Shown: positions 38,535-50,554 of the stretch, one piece after another
Layout of the letters: each line of letters begins with the position of its first letter
Numbering within the stretch: position 1 is the stretch's first letter
NCBI RefSeq assembly: GCF_019097595.1
Contig: NC_080717.1
Location: forward strand, 11,407,336-11,471,335
DNA from: Hemibagrus wyckioides
Lineage: Eukaryota > Chordata > Actinopteri > Siluriformes > Bagridae
Direction: 5' to 3'
Length of the DNA stretch: 64,000 nt
Notes under the pieces: model-generated
What the model saw: only the letters and a program-made list of their open reading frames with translations
Databases searched by the model: none
Told to the model about the DNA's origin: nothing
Made by a program: the position numbers and the translations under genes

Positions 38535-38859
38535 GCACATTTTATTCTTTATTTTTATTGTTGAACTGTTTATATAAAAAAATACTTGCCTTTTTTGCTA
38601 CTGGCTTATAAGACTAAGGTTCATGAACTGACAGGACAAAGTTCACCTAGAAAAATTCAGCAGAAAGCAAAAGAATCTGCAACGGCGTCTTTGAGTTCTT
38701 CTCTAAATGTTGGCACATCTGTCTCTAGCTGCTGGTCCACAGAAAAAGCACAGAATGTGGAGCATAAACTCAAACAATTCCTCAAAATCTCAAATAATTC
38801 CTCAAAATTTTTCTGGCCGGATGTTCTGATCACCTTACCTGAGGAGAGGGTTTAGATGT
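38535..38859 (-). other. rraga: Probable 3'UTR of rraga
   Basis: Directly downstream of the rraga stop codon on the minus strand. A minus-strand AATAAAGAATAAAA near 38540-38555 supplies candidate polyadenylation signals. The cleavage site is inferred. Confidence 0.45.
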
Positions 38860-41800
38860 CTAACGCATGCGCATGTGCAAGCTGTGCTTGGGGCCGTCCA
38901 CCCTCTCCAGCTTCTCAAAATGCTTCCTGGCATTACGAATGTTGATGAGGGTAGCAGCAGAGGCTAGATACAGAAGAATATCAAGAAGAAAAGGGAGGAA
39001 GGGGAGAAAGAGAAAGAAAATAAAAAGTAACTATACTATAAACAACATAAAAAAACAACCTGACCCCCCCTACACCACACACACACTAGCCCCCCAACAC
39101 ACACTGCCCCTTATTAACACACACACAGACACGCACACACACCACCCCTAACACACACACACACACCACCCTTCAACACATACACCACACACAATGCCCC
39201 CCCAAAACCCACACAAAAACATACAGCACCACCCCAACACCCCCTCAACACACACACCACCCTTCAACACACACGCACACACAAAATACCCCCCAACAGA
39301 CAGGCAGGCGCACACACACACACAGGAAACTGTGTTCACTGAGTGAAGCCCCTGATAACCACAAAGCAGCTCTTACGTATGGAAGGGTCAGACATGATCA
39401 CCATGACGTAGGTGTTGGAGGTGAACACGTCAATGAAAGCAGCAAAGTTGGAGTTGCGCACTTCCATGCTCTGGAAGGAAGCAGCCAGTTTACTGCGGGA
39501 TTACAGACAAAACTAAATGAGTTCGACCATCAAAACCAGCACAGTGTTTAGAAGCTGCAGAGTAAACTGATAAAAATGGAAAGCACTCAGTCACCTGCAG
39601 CTCAACTTAAACTGTTTAATAATGTTGCTGATCTTCTCAAAGCGATGAGCGTCTCGCTGCTCCTTGCACTGATAGTGAGAGATCACCTGAGAAGTAAAGA
39701 TGAACAGAAGAGAGAATCTGAAATGAAAGAACGCAGCTCCATGCTGTCCTGTCACCTGTCACTTACAATATATGGCCAAAAGTTCTGGGTCACCCCTCCA
39801 AATCATTGAATTCAGGGTTTGGGCTCAGCCCCTTAGTTCCAGTGAAAGGAACTCTTAATGCTTCAGCATACCAAGACATTTTGGACAATTTCATGATAAT
39901 TGTGGGAACAATTTGGGATGACCCCTTCCTGTTCCAACATGACTGCACACCAGTGCACAAAGCAAGGTCCATAAAGACATGGATGTGGAGGAACTTGACT
40001 GGCCTCAACCTAACAGAACATCTTTGGGATACTTTAGAGCAGAATGGTCAAAAATTCCCATAAACACACTCCTAAACCTTGCGGAAAGTGTTTCCAGAAG
40101 AGTTGAAGCTGTCATTGCGGCAAAGGGTGGGCCAACTCCATATTACATTCATATGCATGTAAAGGCAGATGTCCCAATACTTTTGGCAATATAGTGTATG
40201 TTAAAGACCAGATTACTGTGACTCCACACACACATGTCAATATATATATATATATATTGACCTTTGTTGCTTGCCTTAACTGTTGCTACAGCATATCATC
40301 TTTTACCAAATGAAGCCAAAAGGACAAATGTAGATGTAACAATGTACATCATTTCAAGCCATCACTTCCTTACTATGTCTTCTATATCCTTACTACGTCT
40401 TTCTAACTATAGAGAGTACTCGATTTTAAATGGCATGCTTACCAGAAAGGTGGCTCTTTCAAAAAGCAGGACCTCATCTGCTTCAATGATCTGGGCAAAA
40501 TTGCGCAAGTTGGACTCAAGCTGTTGTACATTTGGGATTAGCTGATAGACAATGCTGGACCATGCCTACAAACACACACACATAAATGAGTCACGACGAC
40601 ACAAAATCAGTAGACATCTCAGTATAATATAGGAAGAATATGGAAAGCAAGCAGCAGGTCATGCGGCAAAATAACACTCAATCCAGTCATTAGCGGAAAA
40701 GCTTATGGAATGTATGGATGTGGATATGATCATGTTTGTGCTCCAGCATACTGTAAGACTTTGATCTAAGATAAAGACAGATCTATAGAACAAAACAAAA
40801 TTTTAGCTGCAGCAGGGTGTGGCAGTGGGGGTGTGGTCAAGCATCAGCTGTGGGCAGAGAGGAGGAGCAGGAAGGTCATATCAGCATTCATGTCACTTTA
40901 GTCAAAACCAGAAGCAGATGTACTTTCTTTTATTTAATTATAAAAGAAATAAAAAAAAAAAAGAAAATGTAGAACACAGAATGTGCATCAGGAGTTTTTA
41001 TGTTTAATCAATTTTTCTTCTCTATGAGGAAGGATGGAGGAGTAATATGTTAATTGTAGTTGTGTCTTTAATAATTGCTGTATTTTTGGCAGTTTTATTT
41101 TAAATACTGACCAGTATACAAGCTGACATGATCAGGGTCGTGAAAATCAAACAGCGTTACCTTATAAAGTGTCTCATCCCAAATGGAGGTTCTGAAGCAG
41201 GTACATAACAGAGGGCGTGAAAGTCTCTTCAGGTCTTCCTCACGTTCTTTGAAGATCTGGGATAACACATGGTGAGGAGCATCAATACACAAACATGCTC
41301 AGAAAGCTGTAACACAATGCACTTTTTATCTCTTGATATAAACAGCTATGATGCCATAATTCAATTCAATTCAATTCAGTTTATTTTGTATAGCGCCTTT
41401 TACAATGAACATTGTCTCAAAGCAGCCTTACAAAAGAAGAAAACAGAGAAAGGGGAGGGGAAAATGAAAAATAATAATAAAAAATAACTAATTAACTAGA
41501 AATAAGAATAAATTATTAAATTCTATAGTTAGACTATTTTATTTTATCCCTAATGAGCAAGCCTGTGGCAACATAATATTGTGATCAATTATGTTATAAT
41601 ACAATGCTGATACTGCATCTTTTTTTTGTTAAATAACAGTTACAGACTGTGACAGCTGACAGAACTTTGTAAAGTTCCCTCCCTCCTTTTCAGTGTTATA
41701 TATTTTTTATTCATTTAAAGTTTTTGTTTTTATGATCAATTTTTAATTTGCATTTATTTTTTATTTTGAATAATTTAGAAAGACAATTTTCTAACCAAGT

Positions 41801-44800
41801 CCCTCTGATCTTCCTGAACCAGGTCCATTTTGTGCACCAAGCAGAAGACTTTAGCATCAGGTGAATTCTGAAGGATGGCTTCCAAACAGGACTGGTAGTA
41901 ATGCATGTCCTTCTCCAACTCGCGGCTCTCCACGTCGAACACGTAGATCAGCACCTCCACGTTGCGGAAGATATTATCTCTCTGACTGGTGAAGTAGTTC
42001 TCCATGAAGGTATCCTGCCTACAGACAAAACAATCCGTGAGCAAACAAACACAGCTACACAATGAATCACATTCAGCAACTCTAAAAGTAGTTCTCTTGA
42101 CTCTAGTAGTAGTAGTTCTCTAGGGTTAAAAATTAACACTCAATTTATAAACTGATTTACTTTCATTAGAAATATATTATTATTATTTTTAATGGCCTAG
42201 AATTTATTTTCCAGTTTTCCAGCACCTCCCATAACGAGTGATTCGCATAACGAGCAAAACAAATTGTAAAAAAAAAAGAAAAAAAGACTCACTTTACGAG
42301 CGATATTTTGCATAATGAGACGACGAGGTGGTTTCTCGGCTATCAGTCTGTGTTTAGCGCTCGTTCCGCATTACAAATGCGCACTACAAATTTATTTAAT
42401 GATAATGCTGTGTCGCATTTTCGCTAAATTTTGAAGCGTAGGCAAAAACAAATGTCTCTAGACAGCTTTCTTGTAAAAAAAGAAACTGCCAGTAGTGCCA
42501 GTGCTTCTAAAAGATTTACAGCTAGTGAGTCAGTCAAGACTGCAGAGAGTGAAGAAGAGTGTCCTTCGGTGGAAGATTCTCCTCCTTCCCCCCAATAACC
42601 CTCCCCCTCCTCCTCCCCTCCGTCTCCCTCGCGCCAGGAGCTACTGTACCTTCTTTCTTCATAAGTTATAATCGTGTTTATTTCTTTTTATTTTATTGAC
42701 TATTTATTCTCTTTCAGGTTCATTCATATTAATAATCTTTTTATTTCATGCGTTAATAATTTAAAAAATGCCTTTAGATATTATTATAAATAGTAAATTA
42801 ATTATGTACATATAAAATGTTTTTGAGTATTTTTTCGGCATGGAATACATTATCGTATTTTACATTGATTCCTATGGGAAAAATTGTTTTGCTTAACGAG
42901 TAAGATACGTGAACGAATTATGCTCGTTAAGCGAGGTTCCACTGTACTTATCAGCAAGCAATAAAACACTATTACTATTAATAATACAGTAGAGATTTTT
43001 TTCTGAAATATTGTAAATCTTTGCTCAGAATGTGAAGGAGTATTAGCTGTGGGTTCTACCACTGTTCGACTAGCATGCTCTACAAAAAATACCAACGCAC
43101 CTGAAAAAAAACCTTTCTGTTGTTGTGATCAGAATCAGAGAACAGTAACCACTGTTCACCAAGAGAAGATTCGACTGTTAAAAATGAGTAGGAATTGTAG
43201 AGGCCCTTGCTCTGAATGACTTCAGCACACCTGCAGCTGCAGGACATCACTAGTTTTCCCACACTGCTCTGGTGTGATTTTGGTCCACGCGTCAACAGTA
43301 GTGGGTTTCTTAGCAATAACTCTGTTGCCACAGATATGGCAGAGATTTTCGACTGGGTTTAGATCAGGATTCTAAACATTCCATTAGAAGTATAAAAGTT
43401 CTTAGCTTCAAGGAACTGCAGTGTGACAGAGGACATGGCCTTGCATGGAAATTGCAGGGTGTTTGGGAGATGCTTGCATGAAAAGGGAACTCTTGTTCCC
43501 AAAAGAAATTCTGATAAACATATGCATTCACCGCTTATGTAGCTGTATAGGAGGCCCAACTCTAGCTGCAAAAAACATACCCTAAACCACTGTACTGTAA
43601 CTATTAGTACAACTATGAATAATATTACTATGATTATTATTATTAGATTACATTGAGGATTACATTACCACACCATAAATCTAGAAAAATAGGACATTTT
43701 AAAAGGAAAAAGAAACTATTGCAGATTATCATCATTATTATTATTTTTTAAGAAAGAAAAAAACAAAGTCCACTCATGCCTCCCTGTTTGGTGCTTTTGC
43801 AAATTGGAAACAAATCTTCCAGGAGTTTAAACCTGTGTGTGTAAGCATTTTATGAACAAATTGTGCAATCATTTATGTTTATCAGGTAATTTGTCTTAAA
43901 CCCAAGAAGCAGTCTTTACATCATCTTGAAATATAGAACAGAGTCGAGGCAGTGCACTCACCCTCCACAGTCCCACAGGTTCAGCACCAGATTGCCCAGA
44001 AATCGCACATGGGAGTGCTCCACATCAACTGCAGAGAAAGCAAACACAATTGCTGTGGTGGGTAACTGATCAGAAATAAGCATGTACCTGCACTGGAACT
44101 GAAAAAATTGCACAGATTGTGAGAAATAGATGGTTAACAAAGTAGCATGTCAAATCACAAGCTCCTGCTTCAGTCCTCGTTCTTAATAACAGTCTGGGAA
44201 AACCTGCACCTGAAATATCACTACACCTGAACTACAGCATTTTTTTCAACACCAATGAGATTAAGAACACACCTCTCCTGTGTTCTGGACATAGAGACAC
44301 GCACTGATTTCATGGTCATGGTTATATTTACTCGTTTTATATTTAATTAGCGCAAGCAGTAACAACAGTCTGTGGTGTCTGAATAATATTCAATACATCA
44401 CCATGAAGTGGATAACTTTTTATCCCACAGCACCATTTTATCATCAGGACACTACACCTCTAAGTGCTGGAGGTCCACGCTTCAATCTCAGTCTCAAGAA
44501 TGACTGCTTAAATATTCTGAAGGATTTATTCTGCTTGACATCATTTCTTCAACAGCTTCCTTCCTGTTAGAAGTATATTTTAAGAGATATCCTCACTGAC
44601 GTCAATGAGTCCAGTTCTGTATTTATTAATAGATGACGCTTCTGAGTTCATGCTTTTTAAATGATATACATTTAATACATCTGTGAGGCATGTTCATTCC
44701 TGTTATTACTTATGTTACAGCAGCTATAAACAGCTGATCTCTCACCAGCCTCTCTCTTTGTTTTTCTCTCCCTTGAAGTCTATTATAAAATCCTCCTTTC

Positions 44801-46688
44801 CCCTGAAGACTCTCTTACCTCAGGAAACCTACAGAGTCTCACTCTCAAAAAGATCTCATACGTTTTTCTCCGTCAATCAATCAACTCCCTGATCAGTGCC
44901 CTAGTCTCAGCATCAGAAGTCACCCTATGAACCACTGACCGAACGCCTGATGCACAAATAACTGAAAACACTTCAGGTGTTTAAAAGTTGTGATCCGATT
45001 GGTTAGTCTACACAATTTCCATGAAACGTTTATCATATTTTTTAATGGTCTGCCTGGAAACAAAGCCGTTGTGACACTCTACTTCCTTTATGGAAGAAGG
45101 AAGCTGTTGTGTTTACAGATGTGACACCGAACACTTATGAAGATCTCCTAAAAGATGGATTTTCAAATGACTTGAAGGTCACGGTATAAACTCATTCATT
45201 TGCACAACTTTCTTAAATGAACGATTTATGGCTGCATGCCTGTCTGTTTTTGTAGGAACATTGACTTCACATTTGTACACCCCCTAAAAAGTGACACTGA
45301 ACAAATCAACTTATGACTAGTTGCTTTACATGTCTCTCTTGAGGTTCTTTTGGGTGATCCTTAGCCAATAAAAGCTGATATGGAGTCCAGACCTAAAATT
45401 CTGGCTATGCGAGACTATCAGTGCCGTGACTAGTGAACTAGAAAGCTTAACTACAAAGAATTTAACCCTGCTGTTGTATAATACGTTATACTACACCATG
45501 ATATTTTTAAAAAAAATGCAATAATAAATAAACAGCGGTTTTGTCAATTAGACCCTGTTTGTGTGCATGTTGGTGCTTTTCAGGGGAATACTAACAAAAT
45601 CTTTCTATGCAGTTTTCCATTGGCGGGGGTGGGGGGTGGGACATTTAAAACAAATAGGTTAGATTGAGATTTATGTGAAAGAAAATAATGTGTACTTTTG
45701 TGATTATATAAAAAGTTGTGACTAACACAAGCTGGTAGAGGAAAAAACAACAATGTAGTTCACATTTAATATTACTGAGAAAAAAATCAATGAAAATATT
45801 TGCTTTATCTTGAGCCTGGAACAGCTCCACCAGGATTATGCAAGTTTGTGATCACAGAAATTAATCAAATCAAGCAAATTCTTTTTTTTTCCAGAATAAC
45901 TGCAGCTTTGGGCCAAGATACACATCACAAATCACAGGACACATTCAGCCAAAGCCATTTGTTTTAACATGGGGACTGCTTCCACTGAAAGTAATTATAT
46001 GCATCTTTATTCCTTGTTTAAATGAAGAATCCTGTGCATGAAATTTCACCAATTCAGTTTTTCCACAAAAAAAAGCACAATACACTCCAATGCATCAAAC
46101 ATTTTTTTGGGGGAAAAAAGTATTTTTGCCCACAACAATCATAAAAAATCTCAGCGGGATCCTGGAGGGCCTGATCGAAACTATTCTGTGGTGCGCAGAG
46201 TTTCTGTAAATTCTTCAGATACAATGAAAACTGAACAAGAGTGTGACTTAAAAGGTTTAAACGTGTTTACACTGATACAAGAGACACAAGATTATGTTTT
46301 CTAAAAGATGCTGGAGGAAGAATAAACGGCTGGTTGTTCATGTTTTACTGTCTTACTTGTGGCTCCAAGTCGGCGAGTGTCTCTGGCGATGTAGTTGGCG
46401 AAGATGATTGATCTCATGCTGGTCTTTCCTGAGCCACTTTTTCCCATCAGTAACACCTAAAAACACAAACAACTCAGCAAATGCAGCAAGCAGAGGCTTC
46501 AACCGTGTCATTAAACTAAAAGATTCTGATTTATCACAAAGAGACATACAGACACACTTTGTTCCAAAACTTCTGCATTAAACTGTGCATTATTTAGAGT
46601 AAAAAAAAAAAAAAAAAAAGTCTGGTTTAGTTTCTGTGTAGAAATGTTCCTGTAAAATGACCTTTTTCTTCATGGCTGTACTTGACAT
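38860..46688 (-). CDS. rraga: Ras-related GTP-binding protein A/B (Rag GTPase), complete
   Basis: A RagA/B GTPase. Paired with RagC/D on the lysosome via Ragulator, it recruits mTORC1 when amino acids are plentiful. Nine coding exons (minus strand): 46662-46688, 46357-46456, 43962-44028, 41796-42018, 41161-41256, 40443-40565, 39595-39686, 39377-39492, 38860-38963. Together they make 948 nt, 315 residues plus stop; human RagA has 313. P-loop GKSGSGKTS includes Thr21, switch motif DCGGQ has Gln66, and the base-recognition motif HKMD is at 127-130. The C-terminal roadblock domain follows. The N-terminus [10 protein letters not shown] is RagA-like and lacks the longer RagB leader. Mammalian RRAGA is intronless, so this intron-rich gene is probably the ancestral locus orthologous to RRAGB. 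Odd points: exon 1 has a poor donor (AAAAAG|GTCATT), and the C-terminus reads HSLHMRMR where human ends HSLLMR. Introns carry a Tc1 derivative, an L2 tail and a Tigger-like remnant. All other junctions agree in phase. Confidence 0.96.
39060..39326. repeat. CA/CCCC-rich compound satellite in a rraga intron
   Basis: ACACAC tracts interrupted by CCCCC runs fill most of the last rraga intron (38964-39376). Cysteine-rich open frames here are artefacts. Confidence 0.95.
39766..40196 (+). mobile_element. Internally deleted Tc1 copy in a rraga intron
   Basis: 431 bp, flanked by TA (39764-39765 and 40197-40198). Its right end, 'TACTTTTGGCAATATAGTG', is shared with the intact Tc1 at 23.7-24.9 kb; the left end is slightly diverged ('CAATATATGGCCAAAAGTTC'). 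The inside keeps only the middle-to-C-terminal part of the transposase ('[16 protein letters not shown]', '[14 protein letters not shown]', 'EHLWDTL') with frame breaks. It lies in the intron between rraga exons 40443-40565 and 39595-39686. Confidence 0.9.
41357..41440 (-). mobile_element. L2-type LINE 3' tail in a rraga intron
   Basis: (AATTC)n followed by 'TTGTATAGCGCCTTTTACAA' and 'ACATTGTCTCAAAGCAG', the complement of the tails at 5.0 and 34.4 kb. Confidence 0.8.
42220..42944 (+). mobile_element. Tigger/pogo-like deletion derivative in a rraga intron
   Basis: Both ends carry related inverted motifs. The left has 'ATAACGAGTGATTCGCATAA' and 'CGAGCAAAACAAATTG'. The complement of the right has CAGTGGAACCTCGCTTAACG then 'AAGCAAAACAATTTTTCCC'. 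Between them a 48-codon frame at 42452-42598 reads '[20 protein letters not shown]' and ends '[17 protein letters not shown]', resembling the acidic C-terminal tail of Tigger/pogo-family transposases. The DNA-binding and catalytic domains are missing. The class is inferred from the tail and ends. Confidence 0.5.
43230..43385 (-). mobile_element. Tc1 transposase C-terminal fragment in a rraga intron
   Basis: The minus-strand translation gives '[20 protein letters not shown]' then '[14 protein letters not shown]', the region around the third catalytic residue of a Tc1-like transposase. No ends are recognised. It shares the intron 42019-43961 with the Tigger-like element. Confidence 0.65.
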
Positions 46689-46764
46689 CTCCCCTGTCCG
46701 TGACAGAGCCTACTGTGAAAAATCCCAACTGAGAACACGAGAGGATCTCCTGCAGTCTTCAACA
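46662..46764 (-). other. rraga: rraga start-codon exon with its 5'UTR part
   Basis: A strong acceptor (long T run, then ACAG) ends at 46765, giving an exon of 103 bp whose last 27 bp are coding. This implies at least one upstream non-coding exon. Confidence 0.7.
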
Positions 46765-47822
46765 CTGTAAAAAAAAAAAAAAAAACAAAAAAAAAAGAAG
46801 TGCAGTTGGAGGAACAGGTCAGCTCTGCTTTCTTTAAAACACAAACAAATTTCAGCATTTAGCAAAACACAATTAGCTGATCACATGGTGTCTAGAACAA
46901 AACGACATGTTCTCACTATCCAGCAGGTCTATAAAGTCAGGAATCAGTGAATGTAAAACTACATAGACTTCAGTTTGTATTTATTTTGTACATCATCTAC
47001 ATGTTCACATTTACGCACTACACATTCTCTCAGCTGCTAAAAACCACACATTTCCATAGGCTTCTTGACTTCGACATCCTGTCGAAGAAAATTGTTTTGT
47101 GGATTTTGTCATTTTGGAGTCACTTCATCATCCTGTGAAGTCTTTCTACACTTCACTAAACTCCAAGCTACTGATGCATGAAACCGTGCTTTTAATCCCG
47201 GGCAGAGGAATGTTTGCGTGGCATTTTCAGCTAGGGCTCTATGAACCCTGCTCCAAAGTGTTAACTCCTCACTGCAGTGCCAAATGTGCATGGCATGAAA
47301 GGAACAGAAACCCAATCAGAAACTGAACAGCATGCGCCTAATATCACATGCTTTGTACAGTCACTGAAACGTTGTATGTTGTGTTAACAGTATTTGAAGC
47401 ATTTGGGGGGGGGGGTAATGTCAAATGGTGACTGAAAACACATCCATTGGAGCAAAGACACTATTGACAATTTTTTGTTTTTTTACACTTATGATCAGAA
47501 CATTCCGTCAGGGCAACCTAGTCGGCACAGTCAGAAATGCCCTAGTGTTTAAGGAACTGACTAAAAAATTAGCAGAAGCTGGATATCAACAAACGTCTGG
47601 CTATATGACAAAGTTACAAAGGGCAAAATATATTATAAAGGCGTGAAAGATAACATACAGAACAGCAAACCTGTCCTGTTTTTTTTTTTTTTTTAATTCT
47701 TAAAGACTAAATGTCAAGCCAATTTTTTAACTGATGTGAAAGAGCAAGTCTATTTTTTTTTTAAGTGGTCACGCTCTGTATTAATCCAATCACGGCTGAT
47801 GACAAGGCAAATATACAAATAC

Positions 47823-47919
47823 ATTAACCCTGGGTAAAGTATGAGCAGTGTGAAATGTGAAAGGAGATAACCCAGGATTCCCTTAACCCAGGGTTAACAA
47901 TCAGCCAGGGTTAACTATT
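47823..47919. repeat. Cluster of TTAACCCNGGGTTAA palindromes
   Basis: 'TTAACCCTGGGTAA', 'TTAACCCAGGGTTAA' and 'CCAGGGTTAA' occur within about 100 bp in rraga intron 1. They probably belong to a short palindromic-ended repeat, but its outer limits are not clear. Confidence 0.45.
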
Positions 47920-48332
47920 TCAAGTGGAGTCTGGGAATCCTCAGTGCTCTGGGAAGCTTCGCAAGAGGTTCAGAGATATTCTACATCCGGATAATGAGGT
48001 CGATTCCACAGTGATCAAAATTATTATGCCAGTAAACAATCTCAGACTGGAATCCATATAATTCTATGGGTGGAGAAAAACATTAGGGCAATGAATGAAT
48101 GGCCACATATATAAATACCAGATTTTTATTAGTAAAAAAAATACAAAGAGAGTTCCAGATTATGAAAGGTTTGTGAATTCTCATTGTAGAATATCTAATG
48201 CGCAAAATAAAATCCCAATAGATAAGATCCCAATAGAGTCTGAATAACGTGCCCTAACAAGACAACAGAATACCCATAATGCATTGAGTTCTGTAGCGTT
48301 TCAGACTAGTTGAGTAACAGCAGTCACGTGAC

Positions 48333-48346
48333 GTCATGATCACAAG
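48333..48346. promoter_or_regulatory. rraga: Overlapping CLEAR-type E-box and CRE near the rraga 5' end
   Basis: GTCACGTGAC (48333-48342) is a perfect palindromic match to the lysosomal CLEAR/TFEB-type E-box. It overlaps TGACGTCA (48339-48346), a perfect palindromic CRE. The site is about 370 bp inside the proposed first intron. Binding and function are inferred. Confidence 0.5.
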
Positions 48347-48709
48347 TTGGCTGTCGTGTGACAAAAGTTGTTACACTTTTTAAGTATCGAGACATTTACG
48401 CAAAAAACACACGAAAAAAAAACAAACCTTATCCTAATATAATGTTCTAATTATTCGATTCTACATCTGCTCATGGAATCTGAAGCCGTTTCTAAAAATA
48501 ATTCGGAAGCCATAATAAGAGTGCTAGAAGGAGTATAACGAAGATCTACCTTCTGCCGCTGTAATGAAGAGCTACAGCTAGCTCAGTCAGATGTCTAGTT
48601 AAAATCAGAGAAGATTTTTAAAATTAAGATTAAACCCCAGTGAAACCTGGAATAGGTCGAAATGATAATTATTATCTCGATTATCTAAGAGCAGTTATTG
48701 TTAACTTAC

Positions 48710-49050
48710 CCCGTTAGCCAACAACCAGCTAGCACAGCTAGTTAGCTCGCTATCCTATTAGCTACTATTATCTAGTCTTCGTTTTGTTAACTGGATAATA
48801 TTTAACTAACACGTTTAATTAAACTGTTTTTTCCCCCAGACACTACATTTCTTTATATTGCACGATTACCGGACAGTATCACGGGGCCTAATGAGCAGGT
48901 TATGGTTTTAACTGGCTAATGGTCAGTTCAGTTAGCTAACGAGCTGGATATAAAAATCTGTTCATGAGAATCACAGACATTCACGGAAGAAAAGAGCCGA
49001 ATACCTCGCCCTCAGTTGCTGCTTTCTTCTTCCTATAAAATGGCATCCAT
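48710..49050 (-). other. rraga: Probable non-coding first exon and promoter region of rraga
   Basis: A near-perfect donor (AACGGG|GTAAGTTA) ends an exon at 48710, the best candidate to splice to the acceptor at 46765. Its upstream limit is unknown. A weaker donor (GAG|GTATTC) lies near 49006. No clear TATA box in a fixed position. Confidence 0.4.
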
Positions 49051-49334
49051 AGACAGTGAACGTATTAAAACCTCAAAGCCATTAAGATCACCCTTCCATG
49101 ATTTACTCAGGCTGCAAAAACACCACTCCAAAAAGTGCCTTCAAAACCGAGGGCATGTGACCAATTGTAAACAAGGGGTGCGTTTAAGAAGGCGAAGGGT
49201 GCGCTGTTAAACGCAGTAACAGGTTCTGCGCAGACTTGCTATCCTAAAAATTCTTTTCTTTGTCGAAGAAAAGAAATCGTCTGAACACCAATAAAATACA
49301 GACTTATCAGTTACGACTGGTGTGACAAAAATAG

Positions 49335-49740
49335 ACAAACTTATTGGTGTTTATTTTGTTTTTGAATTTATTATTTTGTATTTTATTTGTTATTTTGTTT
49401 TTAGAATTGCTATTTTGTTTTCAGAATTGTTATTTTGTATTTTTATTTGTTATTTTGTTTTCTGATTTGTCATTTTGCTTTCAGATTTGTTATTATTTAA
49501 TTTATTATTTTGTTTTTTATTTGTTATTTTGTTTTTGATTTGTTATTTTGTTTTTTGATTTGTTATTTTGTTTTCTGATTTATTTTGTTTTTTGATTTCT
49601 TATTTTGTTTTCTGATTTGATTTGTTTTTAGATTTATTTTGTTTTCAAATTTGTTATTTTGTTTTGGATTAGTTATTTTGTTTTCAGGTTTGTTATTTTG
49701 TTTTCTGATTTATTTTGTTTTCGGGCTTGTTAATTTGTTT
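49335..49740. repeat. T-rich tandem repeat, unit ~20 bp
   Basis: Variants of 'TTGTTATTTTGTTTTCTGAT' repeat about twenty times with length changes. The long hydrophobic open frame through it is a composition artefact. Confidence 0.9.
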
Positions 49741-50554
49741 GCAATATGTTCTAGTTTTTATATCCTAGCACATTTTCTGTACATTGAATACATTTTGTGT
49801 ACATTTTGTATATATGCAATATTTCATTTCATTCATTTTTTATTTATACTTCATATTTTATTTATATTTTGGAATACATTTTGTACTTTTGAATACATTT
49901 GTATATATAGATAATTTCATTTATATTTATTTTTCTTGTAATCTGAAGCAGTCTCTGGCAAAAGATGGGATTAATAAAGTTCTATCTGATCTGATCTGAT
50001 CTGATCCTGGAAACAAGTTTTTTTCTATTATTTTCTGTTCTTTTGTTTTTCTGTTTTCAGGGGTATTGTGATATATTATAATATCATTGAAAATAGAAAA
50101 ACGAAAGAAGAAAATACTTCAGATTTCACCATATTGTGATATTTATCACAATATAGTTTTTTTATACTGAATATCAATATAACAAGCTGTCTGAGATGGG
50201 TTAAAATATTCTGAATAGTCAATTGTTTACTTTCTATATTCTGTGTTGGAAAAGGTATTTTTTAAAACAGGTTATAAGGACTAAGTGACACTCCAGTTGT
50301 GGAATTATAAATAAATTCTTCTAACTCTTGTACAATCTGAGCATGTTTAGGATCCTTTATGCTGTAATATCATCTGTTCAAGCTGATTCAGTGTGACATT
50401 TATTTAACTCCCAGACTGAGCTACCTGTCTACTAACTGTCTACCTGTTCTACAGCTGAAGTCTAGAATCTAAAAAATTCCTAGCAAAAGTCATTGTTAAT
50501 TTTTTGTTCCCAACAGTCTTTATTTTGCTTTACCATCATGCCATTTTTTTAGCA

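Noticed and set aside
39148..39339. Cysteine-rich minus-strand peptide
   Set aside because: It is encoded by CA/CCCC repeats inside the last rraga intron.
49344..49914. Hydrophobic open frames that look like membrane proteins
   Set aside because: They come from the T-rich tandem array; poly-T codons give Phe/Leu/Ile-rich peptides by composition alone.
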